The notes beneath the pieces are model-generated. The model did not search any database and had not been told where the DNA came from. It saw only the letters and a program-made list of their open reading frames with translations. A program made the position numbers and the translations under genes. Shown here one piece after another: positions 57,432 to 64,000 of a stretch of 64,000 nucleotides of DNA. Where the stretch lies: NCBI GenBank assembly GCA_007694905.1, contig REEU01000127.1, positions 1 through 64,000 of the forward strand, in the 5' to 3' direction. The stretch's first letter is position 1. The number at the start of each line of letters is the position of its first letter. This DNA comes from Gammaproteobacteria bacterium (lineage in GTDB: Bacteria > Pseudomonadota > Gammaproteobacteria > Pseudomonadales > Azotimanducaceae).

Positions 57432-58375
57432 GCCGCCTCCGGGAGTCGTTCCGCCACCCGCAGGGTAGCGCTGCGTGCCCGGGGATTGGCACTGACTTCG
57501 GCTGCAGATGGCCGCCGCGCGCCACCCATGCGCCGCAGCCGGGCGCCAGTACGATCGCCAGGCACGGGCAGCGCACGCAGAACGGGATCACCGCGTTCCT
57601 CGTCGCGCAGAAAGCGCTTGACGATGCGATCTTCAAGCGAGTGAAAGCTGATCACTGCCAGCCGGCCACCCGGAGCGAGCACATCCACCGCCGCAGCAAG
57701 GCCCGAGGCCACCTGTTCGAGCTCACTGTTGATATGCAGCCGGATGGCCAGAAACACGCGCGTTGCAGGATGTTTGTCTCGCTCCCAGGCAGGGTGAGCA
57801 GCGGACACCACCTCTGCCAGACGCCCCGTTGTGGTGATAGGCGCCTCAGTGCGCGCGGCGACGATACCGCGGGCGATACGGCGCGCGTAGCGCTCTTCAC
57901 CCAATTTCTGAAAGACCCGGATCATGTCGTCCGCCGACGCCCGCGCAATCCAGTCGGCAGCGGTCTGCCTGGCATCTGCACCCATGCGCATATCCAGCGG
58001 ACCGTCGTGCTGGAAACTGAAGCCCCGCGCAGGGTCGTCGAGCTGGGGCGAGGACACGCCGAGGTCCATCAGCACGCCATTGATGGGTCGCTTAAGATCC
58101 TGCGCGGCCACCACCCGCGCGAGCTCGGCAAACGGTGCTTGGGCGACCAGGACCCGGGCATCCTCTTCAGCCAGCGCCCGCGCTGCCGCAATGGCCTCAG
58201 GGTCCCGATCCAGCGCAAGCAGCCGTCCTGACGGCCCCAACCGGGCGAGCAACGCGCGGGCATGCCCGCCACGACCAAAGGTCGCGTCCAGGATGCAGGC
58301 ATCGGGCGCCGGATCGAGCGCTTCCAAGACTTCCTCCAGCATCACCGGTTGATGGGTGTACACGTTGCCTGTCAA
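57428..58375 (-). CDS. rsmH: 16S rRNA (cytosine1402-N4)-methyltransferase
   Basis: A 315-residue MraW protein, methylating C1402 of 16S rRNA. THQPVMLEEVLEAL, the SAM motif ILDATFGRGGHARALL and DLGVSSPQLDDPARGFSF are diagnostic. The start appears to be TTG 58375, overlapping the mraZ stop (TTGA); GTG 58363 is the alternative. Confidence 0.95.
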   Translation of the reverse strand: MTGNVYTHQPVMLEEVLEALDPAPDACILDATFGRGGHARALLARLGPSGRLLALDRDPEAIAAARALAEEDARVLVAQAPFAELARVVAAQDLKRPINGVLMDLGVSSPQLDDPARGFSFQHDGPLDMRMGADARQTAADWIARASADDMIRVFQKLGEERYARRIARGIVAARTEAPITTTGRLAEVVSAAHPAWERDKHPATRVFLAIRLHINSELEQVASGLAAAVDVLAPGGRLAVISFHSLEDRIVKRFLRDEERGDPVLRALPVPGDRTGARLRRMGGARRPSAAEVSANPRARSATLRVAERLPEAA

Positions 58376-58833
58376 AGGGAAATCGACTGCAGGCCGACAG
58401 CGGACTCAGCGCCCGTGCCACCGGTCTCCGCCAGCATGTCGTCACGCCGCGCGGTCCAGACCTCCTCCGACCAGATTTCGAGCTTTCGGCCCTGCCCGAG
58501 CAGGACGAGCTTTTTCTCGAATCCCCCGTAGTCGCGCAGCATCTGCGGCAGCAGGAGACGACCGCTGCCGTCGAGCTCCATATCCGTGGCGTGGCCGATG
58601 AGCAGCCGCTGCAGCCGTCTGCTGGTCGGGTCGACGTTCGGCAGGGATTCGAGCTGGGCCTGGATCTCCTCCCAGTACTTGAGGGGATACAGGAGCAGGC
58701 AGCGCTCCGCGATATCGATGGTCACCACCACCTGACCGTTGCTGGTGTCCTGCAGCAGCTCGCGATAGCGCACGGGCAGAGCCATGCGACCTTTCGCATC
58801 CATGTTGACGCTGCTGACTCCACGAAACAGCAT
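58372..58833 (-). CDS. mraZ: MraZ, transcriptional regulator of the dcw cluster
   Basis: A 153-residue AbrB-like DNA-binding protein with the two family repeats, each holding a DXXXR motif (MDAKGRMALP near residue 10 and LDGSGRLLLP near residue 84). In E. coli MraZ represses its own operon by binding TGGGN repeats upstream. The first gene of the cluster; a matching operator lies at 58867-58906. Confidence 0.95.
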   Translation of the reverse strand: MLFRGVSSVNMDAKGRMALPVRYRELLQDTSNGQVVVTIDIAERCLLLYPLKYWEEIQAQLESLPNVDPTSRRLQRLLIGHATDMELDGSGRLLLPQMLRDYGGFEKKLVLLGQGRKLEIWSEEVWTARRDDMLAETGGTGAESAVGLQSISL

Positions 58834-58866
58834 TCAGCCGGCCCCCGCGCGCCCCTCGACGCCATC

Positions 58867-58906
58867 AATCGACACTTTTTGCCACTTTTTCCCACTAGCC
58901 GACACT
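58867..58906 (-). promoter_or_regulatory. MraZ operator: four 10-nt direct repeats
   Basis: Read on the minus strand, four consecutive 10-mers each begin AGTG: AGTGTCGGCT, AGTGGGAAAA, AGTGGCAAAA, AGTGTCGATT. Known MraZ operators are TGGGN repeats on a 10-nt period, usually three or four, matching these TGGGA, TGGCA and TGTCG cores. The first repeat overlaps the promoter -10 element, giving a direct route to autorepression. The mraZ start is 34 nt downstream. Confidence 0.8.
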
Positions 58907-58933
58907 ATAGGAATGGCGAAATTCCCCTGTCAA
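58904..58933 (-). promoter_or_regulatory. Sigma-70-type promoter of the dcw cluster
   Basis: TTGACA (58928-58933) and TATAGT (58904-58909) on the minus strand, 18 nt apart. It is the nearest clear promoter to mraZ and probably drives all genes to at least ftsA, as no internal gaps allow another strong one. Confidence 0.7.
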
Positions 58934-59096
58934 GCAAGGTAGTTGTGTCATTCCAGGCACTTGCAGGCCAATGCTGCCAAAGATCATGAAAGGTCAGTGG
59001 AGAGGGCCGCGAGGAGGGTCTTGAGGAGAGGGGCAAATCAGCGCTTTGTCAGCGACTTGCGCCGACTTTCTTCGATCCGTTCTAGAAAAACGTTCA

Positions 59097-59116
59097 AACT
59101 CCGCTTAAAAGGAGTT
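59097..59116 (-). terminator. Possible downstream hairpin terminator for rnpB
   Basis: AACTCC-TTTTAAGC-GGAGTT, followed in minus-strand sense by TTTGAACGTTTTTC. It lies 65 nt beyond the mature rnpB 3' end. A second hairpin (CTCGGG-AAG-CCCGAG, 59143-59157) lies between, so read-through and processing are possible. The region 58934-59180 has no coding frame. Confidence 0.35.
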
Positions 59117-59180
59117 CTTTAAGAATATTTGGGTATGAATACCTCGGGCTTCCCGAGATTCAGGGCGTGACGAGAAAAAG

Positions 59181-59540
59181 CACGGAGGAGAGGGCCGATA
59201 AGCCGGGTTCTGTCGTGAGCAGCCATTCATCTGCGACGCGTGTCGCCACGCGCCTGAAGCAGCCTACCCGGATCCGGTGCGGACAACACCATGGGATCCC
59301 TATTCGGCCTTGCTCCGGGTGGGGTTTACCCTGCCACGCGTGTTACCACGCGCGCGGTGCGCTCTTACCGCACCATTTCACCCTTACCACCGGCTCGCGC
59401 CGGTTCGGCGGTATGTTTTCTGTGGCACTTTCCGTAGGCTCGCGCCTCCCAGGCGTTACCTGGCACCCTGTCCTGTGGAGCCCGGACTTTCCTCCCCGCC
59501 GCCGAAACGACGGAGCGACTGCTTGGCCTTCTCCTCCGTG
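59181..59540 (-). ncRNA. rnpB: RNase P RNA, bacterial type A
   Basis: A roughly 360-nt RNA component of RNase P, which matures tRNA 5' ends. Conserved parts on the minus strand: AGGAAAGTCCGGGCTCC near the 5' end (59477-59493), GGGTGCCAGGTAACGCCTGGGA just after, AAGGGTGAAA in the middle, and ACAGAACCCGGCTTATC near the 3' end. The ends are set by the P1 helix: CACGGAGGAGA at the 5' side pairs perfectly with TCTCCTCCGTG at the 3' side, followed by CTTTTTC. Lies between mraZ and rsmI, as in Pseudomonas. Confidence 0.95.
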
Positions 59541-59620
59541 CACGCCATCATGGGGCCGACCGGGTCACGTCACAAGCGGGAACGGATTCATCCGCTCACT
59601 GCGCCGCGCAGTGGAAGCCC

Positions 59621-60490
59621 TCAAAGGTCGCCCGTGATCCTCAACGCACGCTGGAACAGCTCCTGACGCGGCATGCCAAGCACTTTCGCTGCCACCTTCG
59701 CGGCCCGGGAGGCAGGCAACTCATCGAGCAGCGCACGCAACAGCCGGCCCGCATCAATCGCGTCCGCGGTCCCGACCTCCCTGCTGCCCGCGATCAGGAG
59801 CACGAACTCGCCTCGTTCTTCCGCCTCGCCGGCGCCGAAGCACGCCGCGATCTCAGCCAGTGACCCCCGGTAGTGGGTCTCGAACCGCTTGGTGAGCTCC
59901 CGTCCGACCCAGGCCTCCCGCTCGCCACCGAGCACTTCAGCAGCATCAGCCAGCGCCGCGGTGACGCGATGGGGTGATTCATAGAACGCGAGGGTTGCCG
60001 CCTGCGTCCTGAGTTCGGCAAGCGCAGCCTTGCGCGGGCCGGATCGGGCAGGAAGGAACCCCGCAAACAGAAAGCGGTCTGTAGGAAGACCTGCCACGGA
60101 CAATGCCGCCGTCAGCGCGCAGGCACCCGGAATCGGCCGCACCCGAAGACCGGCGGCGGCGACGGCCCTCACCAGACGATACCCGGGATCCGCCAGCAAG
60201 GGCGTGCCCGCATCACTGACCAGGGCCACGTCCTCGCCGGCGCGCAGGCGAGTGAGCAGTCCAGGAATACGTGCTTCTTCATTATGTTCATGGAGCGAGA
60301 GCAGCGGCGTGCCAATACCCCAGTTCGCTAACAGGCCGCTGGTGTGTCTGGTATCCTCCGCCGCGATCAGCGACACGGCAGCCAGCGTCGTCCGGGCGCG
60401 GGCGGACGCGTCGGCCAGATTGCCGATGGGCGTAGCCACGACGTACAGGGTCCCCGCTTCGGAGCCATCATGTTGACTGTTGTGTGCCAT
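59621..60490 (-). CDS. rsmI: 16S rRNA (cytidine1402-2'-O)-methyltransferase
   Basis: A 289-residue SAM methyltransferase that modifies the same nucleotide as RsmH. Motifs: LYVVATPIGNLADAS, SLIAAEDTRHT, VSDAGTPLLADPGYRLV and FYESPHR. Divergent from lpoA with a 48-nt gap. Standard neighbours (rnpB, lpoA). Confidence 0.95.
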   Translation of the reverse strand: MAHNSQHDGSEAGTLYVVATPIGNLADASARARTTLAAVSLIAAEDTRHTSGLLANWGIGTPLLSLHEHNEEARIPGLLTRLRAGEDVALVSDAGTPLLADPGYRLVRAVAAAGLRVRPIPGACALTAALSVAGLPTDRFLFAGFLPARSGPRKAALAELRTQAATLAFYESPHRVTAALADAAEVLGGEREAWVGRELTKRFETHYRGSLAEIAACFGAGEAEERGEFVLLIAGSREVGTADAIDAGRLLRALLDELPASRAAKVAAKVLGMPRQELFQRALRITGDL

Positions 60491-60538
60491 CGCTGCTGCC
60501 CAGGATCCCGGCCGCGGACCAGCTCGCGAGTGTACCTG

Positions 60539-62407
60539 ATGAATTCCATGCGCCTGCGCCTGCCGCTGGCCCCCGCGCTCCTTGCGCTGCTGCTCGCAGC
60601 CTGCGCCTCGCCTGGCACCGAAGCCCCATCGGCGCGGCCTGAGGTCGTCGCACCCGAGACCATCGACCGGCCCAGGGACGACCCGGATGCTCTGCTTCTT
60701 GAAGCGCGGCGCTCCACGCCGGAGCGGGCGGCCTCACTGCAGTTGCAAGCCGCGCTGTTGCTGGAAGCCATGGGCGAGTCGGACCGTGTCGCCGAAATCA
60801 TCTCCGCGCTGGACGTCGAACGGCTCGGCGCGACCGACCGCTACCGATTCACGCTACTCGATGCCCACATGCTGCTGGACGAAGGCCGCCCGAGGGATGC
60901 GCTCGTCGCACTGCAGGATCTGCCCGACTGGCGTTACGTCAGTGACCTCACCCGCCAGGATCAGCGGTTGGCTGCCGGGGTTCGAGCCCGGGCATTCGCC
61001 GCCAATGCTCGCTGGCTGCCCTCGCTGCGGGAACTCATCCAGCTCGCGGCCCTGATCGACGACGCTGAGCAGCACGCCCACAGGGAACTCATCTGGTCCA
61101 CGCTCATGCGCGTCGACGTGCCCCGGCAGCTGGCCGCACGACCCGAAGTGACAGACGAATTCGAGCTGCGGGGCTGGCTGGAGCTGGCCGCCATCGCAAC
61201 GGAGCGGTATCCCACGCTGGAAGCCCAGCAGCAGGCCGTCGTCCTCTGGCGGCGACGCTGGGAAGAGCACCCGGCTGCGGAACAACTGCCGCCCATGCTT
61301 GCCCGATTGCCAGAACTGATGGTGACGCGGCCCCTTCAGGTGGCCTTGCTGTTGCCCCTCAGCGGCCCCCTGAGCAGCGCCGGCACCGCCATCCGGGACG
61401 GCTTCATGGCGGCCCACTTCATGGCCCTGGCCCATGGCGGGGTGGCTCCGACGGTCACGGTGATCGATACTGCGAGCGGGGACGTCACGCGCAGATATCT
61501 CGAGGCCGTTGACCAGGGCGCAGAGCTGGTGATCGGCCCCCTGGCGCGCGAAGCTGTGCGGGACCTTGCGACGTTCTCGCCGAGGGACATTCCGATTCTG
61601 GCGCTGAACGCCACGGCCGGCGTCGATACCGACGCGTCCCTGGTCCAGTTCGGCCTGCTGCCGGAGGACGAAGGCAAGCATATCGCCGAGCGCGCCTATG
61701 CGGACGGCATGCGCCGGGCGCTGATCTTGAACGCCCAGGAGGGATGGGCCGAGCGGCTCATGGCCACATTCGAGCAACGCTTCGTTGCCCTGGGCGGGAC
61801 GGTTGTCGAGCGCCGTCCGTTCGCCGCCACCGGCCAGATCACCGAGAATGTGGCCGAAAGTCTGCTCATCGGCGAAAGCGAAGCCCGAGCCCGAGAGATG
61901 CGTCGGGTACTGGCAGCCAATGTCGAGTTCGAGCCCCGCCGGCGCCAGGATCTGGACTTCGTCATGATGGCCGCGGAACCGGTTTCCGCGCGCACGTTGA
62001 AGCCGGCGCTGGCCTACCACTTCGCAGGCGACCTGCCTGTCTACGCTTCGTCACACATGTACGACGGCAGCACGGACCGCCGGGTCACTTCGGATCTCGA
62101 CGGCATCCGCTTCGTGGACATGCCGTGGCGCCTGCTGCCGTCGAACCTCCGCAGCGAGGTGGAAAGGGCTTGGCCGGAAGCCCATGGCAGTGCCGCCCCA
62201 CTCTATGCCATGGGCGTCGATGCCTGGCACCTGCAGCAGCGGCTGCCGCTGCTCGCGGATGGTGCCTCCTCCTTTCCAGGGATGACCGGTAACCTGCGCC
62301 TGACGGCGAACGGCCGGCTGCTGCGGGAACTGACCTGGGCGGTTCTGCACAACGGCCTGCCCGTGCCCTTGGAGAGCATTGCGGCACCGGTGACGGTCGG
62401 TCGCTGA
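60539..62407 (+). CDS. lpoA: Penicillin-binding protein activator LpoA
   Basis: A 622-residue outer-membrane lipoprotein that activates PBP1A. The lipobox is LLAAC near residue 20. The N-terminal half is helical with TPR-like repeats; the C-terminal half is a periplasmic binding-protein fold starting VALLLPLSGPLSSAGTAIRDGF. ATG 60539 is chosen (60548 possible); an upstream frame from 60344 overlaps rsmI. Confidence 0.92.
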   Translation: MNSMRLRLPLAPALLALLLAACASPGTEAPSARPEVVAPETIDRPRDDPDALLLEARRSTPERAASLQLQAALLLEAMGESDRVAEIISALDVERLGATDRYRFTLLDAHMLLDEGRPRDALVALQDLPDWRYVSDLTRQDQRLAAGVRARAFAANARWLPSLRELIQLAALIDDAEQHAHRELIWSTLMRVDVPRQLAARPEVTDEFELRGWLELAAIATERYPTLEAQQQAVVLWRRRWEEHPAAEQLPPMLARLPELMVTRPLQVALLLPLSGPLSSAGTAIRDGFMAAHFMALAHGGVAPTVTVIDTASGDVTRRYLEAVDQGAELVIGPLAREAVRDLATFSPRDIPILALNATAGVDTDASLVQFGLLPEDEGKHIAERAYADGMRRALILNAQEGWAERLMATFEQRFVALGGTVVERRPFAATGQITENVAESLLIGESEARAREMRRVLAANVEFEPRRRQDLDFVMMAAEPVSARTLKPALAYHFAGDLPVYASSHMYDGSTDRRVTSDLDGIRFVDMPWRLLPSNLRSEVERAWPEAHGSAAPLYAMGVDAWHLQQRLPLLADGASSFPGMTGNLRLTANGRLLRELTWAVLHNGLPVPLESIAAPVTVGR

Positions 62408-62426
62408 AGACGGCCGTACCGGGCGA

Positions 62427-62888
62427 ATGACGCACAAGGGCCTCGCGCACTCGCTGTCCGCGTTAGAATTCGAGTCCAGGAGCGTCCGGCAGGAGGCCGG
62501 AGTGGGTACGGACAAGGTGGTGCAGGGACGCCTGGCGCAGCTGCTCGGCCGGCTCACCGAGCGCAGGGTCGAACGGCTGCTCTGCCGTGCAGGCATGCGC
62601 TGCATCGCGCGCAACTGGCGATGCAAGGGCGGCGAGCTCGATCTCGTGATGCAGGACGGCGACACTCTGGTGTTCGTCGAAGTGCGTCGCCGCAGCCGCA
62701 GCGACCGTGGCAGCGGCGCCGAAAGCCTCGACTTGCGCAAGCGACGCCGCCTCGTGCTGGCCGCTGGACGCTACCTGCAGCAACTGCGCGAGCAGCCACC
62801 TTGCCGATTCGACCTGGTTGCGGTCGACGGTCGCGAAGGCAGGGAAGAACTGCGATGGATCCGCGCTGCATTCGATGTCAGTGACTGA
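62427..62888 (+). CDS. YraN (UPF0102) family protein
   Basis: A 153-residue endonuclease-fold protein of UPF0102. The core GMRCIARNWRCKGGELDLVMQDGDTLVFVEVRRRS contains the predicted Asp-Glu-X-Lys-like site (GELD, FVEVR). It follows lpoA after 19 nt. The N-terminal 27 residues do not resemble the family, so a downstream start (GTG near 62502) is possible. Function is unproven in the family. Confidence 0.87.
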   Translation: MTHKGLAHSLSALEFESRSVRQEAGVGTDKVVQGRLAQLLGRLTERRVERLLCRAGMRCIARNWRCKGGELDLVMQDGDTLVFVEVRRRSRSDRGSGAESLDLRKRRRLVLAAGRYLQQLREQPPCRFDLVAVDGREGREELRWIRAAFDVSD

Positions 62889-62908
62889 TAATTTCGAGGA
62901 CGGACGTC

Positions 62909-63511
62909 ATGTCGCAAGTGGAACACGCTCGGAAGCCCCGCCGCCTCACCGGACTCATCGGGCTGCTGTGCGCGACGCTTATCGTGTCGGGCTGCACGGT
63001 GGCCCGAGCCATCTCCGACGATGAAGTCATCGAGCAGGACCCCACCACGCGCACGGTGGGAACCCGGATCGATGACAACGCCCTTACCCGACTTGCCCTG
63101 ATCAATATCCGTCGCGCCAGCGACGATCTGATGCAGGCCAACCTGTCAGTTTCCAGCCACAACGGGAACGTGCTGCTCTACGGACAGGTGCCGTCCGAGG
63201 ACGCCCGGGCACTCGCCGAAGCGGAGGTGCTGAAGCTCAAAAAGGTGCGACGGGTCTACAACGAACTGGAGGTGGCCGGCCCCACGTCCATGCTCACGCG
63301 TTCCGGCGATGCCTGGATCACCGGCAAGGTCAAAACGCAGCTCCTGGCCAGCGAGCACGTGCGCGGCCGCAACATCAAAGTGGTGACGGAAAACGGCACC
63401 ACCTATCTGATGGGCTTGGTGACTCGACTCGAAGCCGAAGAGGCAACGGAAATCACGCGCAATATTTCCGGCGTGCAGCAGGTGGTTCGCCTGTTCGAGT
63501 ACGTGGACTGA
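62909..63511 (+). CDS. dolP: DolP (YraP) dual BON-domain lipoprotein
   Basis: A 200-residue outer-membrane lipoprotein (lipobox IVSGC). Two BON domains follow: about residues 57-120 (NISGN-type NVLLYGQVPSEDAR) and 135-195 (TYLMGLVTRLEAEEA). DolP maintains outer-membrane integrity and BAM function in E. coli. Between yraN and this gene diaA is usually found; here the gap is only 20 nt. Confidence 0.92.
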   Translation: MSQVEHARKPRRLTGLIGLLCATLIVSGCTVARAISDDEVIEQDPTTRTVGTRIDDNALTRLALINIRRASDDLMQANLSVSSHNGNVLLYGQVPSEDARALAEAEVLKLKKVRRVYNELEVAGPTSMLTRSGDAWITGKVKTQLLASEHVRGRNIKVVTENGTTYLMGLVTRLEAEEATEITRNISGVQQVVRLFEYVD

Positions 63512-63558
63512 ATTGGGGCGGGCTCGAAAGCGAAAACCGCGATGCATGCGAGGCCCAG

Positions 63559-63676
63559 GTGGGAGCTTACGTCCGCGAAGCGGACGTCGAGATCTGTGTC
63601 ACGCCCGATTCCGTCGGCAGTCCGCGATCGCAACGCCGCCCTGCGGCCTATGCGGCCCAGGGACGTTAGCTCCCAC
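63559..63676. repeat. REP/BIME-like inverted repeat pair
   Basis: GTGGGAGCTTACGTCC at 63559-63574 and its near-perfect inverse GGACGTTAGCTCCCAC at 63661-63676 (15 of 16 match) bracket about 86 nt. The left unit continues as ACGTCCGC-GAA-GCGGACGT, a perfect 8-bp stem; the right unit also has an internal stem (CCCTG/CAGGG). Head GTGGGAGC plus stem resembles proteobacterial REP units. It lies between the convergent dolP and sspB genes and might also act as a terminator. Confidence 0.65.
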
Positions 63677-63741
63677 TGCAGCCGCAAAGACTCTCAACCT
63701 TATCAAGGGGTTGTACGTCGTTCCATGCGAGGTGTTGGGGG

Positions 63742-64000
63742 CTACTTCACGACCTTGAGGTGGCTGCTGCCGCGGTCGGGCCCGCTCGGCGAGTCGTCGT
63801 CGGTGGGCGGATCATCGTCGGAGGTGCTGCTTTCCGGCTTGCGTGGCACCGCTTCGAACGCCATCCCGGCACCGTTTTCCTGAGCGTAGATCGCCAGCAC
63901 GGCCTCCGGCGGCATCTCGACCGAGGTGGCGCGCCCAGCGAAACGGCATTCGAACGCAATGTGTTGCTCGCCGATCTCGAAGCCGACGACCGCCCTCGGG
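63742..64000 (-). CDS. sspB: Stringent starvation protein B, C-terminal part (cut by the window end)
   Basis: The last 85 codons plus stop of SspB, a ClpXP adaptor. The visible part reads FEIGEQHIAFECRF, then LAIYAQENGAGMAFE, followed by an acidic linker and the closing HLKVVK, which is the ClpX-docking tail of the family. The start lies beyond the window. It is convergent with dolP, with a REP-like element between, as in Pseudomonas gene order. Confidence 0.88.
   Translation of the reverse strand, partial: PRAVVGFEIGEQHIAFECRFAGRATSVEMPPEAVLAIYAQENGAGMAFEAVPRKPESSTSDDDPPTDDDSPSGPDRGSSHLKVVK

Noticed and set aside
59167-59637. Open frames over the rnpB region
   Set aside because: The sequence is RNase P RNA on the minus strand; its conserved core and P1 helix explain the region fully.

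Overview
The window is a compact, GC-rich chromosomal segment from a gammaproteobacterium. This is inferred from gene order: argJ, secA, an M23 peptidase, dciA, lpxC, ftsZ, ftsA, ftsQ, the mur/fts/mra (dcw) cluster, rnpB, rsmI, lpoA, yraN, dolP and sspB run in the arrangement typical of Pseudomonas and relatives. The sox genes, the flavocytochrome c sulfide dehydrogenase pair and an IorAB-type molybdenum hydroxylase point to a lithoheterotroph or facultative sulfur oxidiser rather than a true Pseudomonas. No rRNA, tRNA, CRISPR array, prophage or insertion sequence was seen.

Left part (1-16 kb): an Lpp-like lipoprotein convergent with an L,D-transpeptidase, then mtfA, a flavin reductase, an acyl-CoA dehydrogenase and a 2-hydroxyacid dehydrogenase. 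A tightly packed redox operon follows at 5.3-11.6 kb: IorA and IorB-like subunits, a monohaem cytochrome c, FccB-like flavoprotein, SoxX, SoxY, SoxZ and SoxA, with galM behind it. soxB and soxCD are absent. LemA and an HtpX-like M48 peptidase come next.

Middle part (15-38 kb): convergent ppx and ppk1 (polyphosphate turnover), cmoA-cmoB (tRNA wobble uridine modification), a second acyl-CoA dehydrogenase, a PhyH dioxygenase, two small exported proteins, and a seven-gene minus-strand run with rimB, rimK, an AstE-like zinc carboxypeptidase-type enzyme, a MscS channel and an unknown protein. Then a lipoprotein M48 peptidase with TPR-type repeats, an orphan OmpR-type regulator, a stand-alone groEL behind a clear sigma-32-type promoter, an enoyl-CoA hydratase, DUF2845 and secernin-like genes. 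Two apparent gene remnants lie here (36.2 kb and 38.0-38.4 kb), followed by a gene-free stretch at 38.4-38.8 kb.

Right part (38.8-64 kb): argJ, secA, the envelope and cell-division cluster on the minus strand starting from a promoter with a four-repeat MraZ operator, rnpB, rsmI, lpoA, yraN, dolP, a REP/BIME-like inverted repeat and the end of sspB. The dcw cluster lacks murF, murG and ddlB, and diaA is missing between yraN and dolP. Several of the remaining junctions are closed by 4-nt start/stop overlaps, so the absences look like real genome structure rather than assembly gaps.
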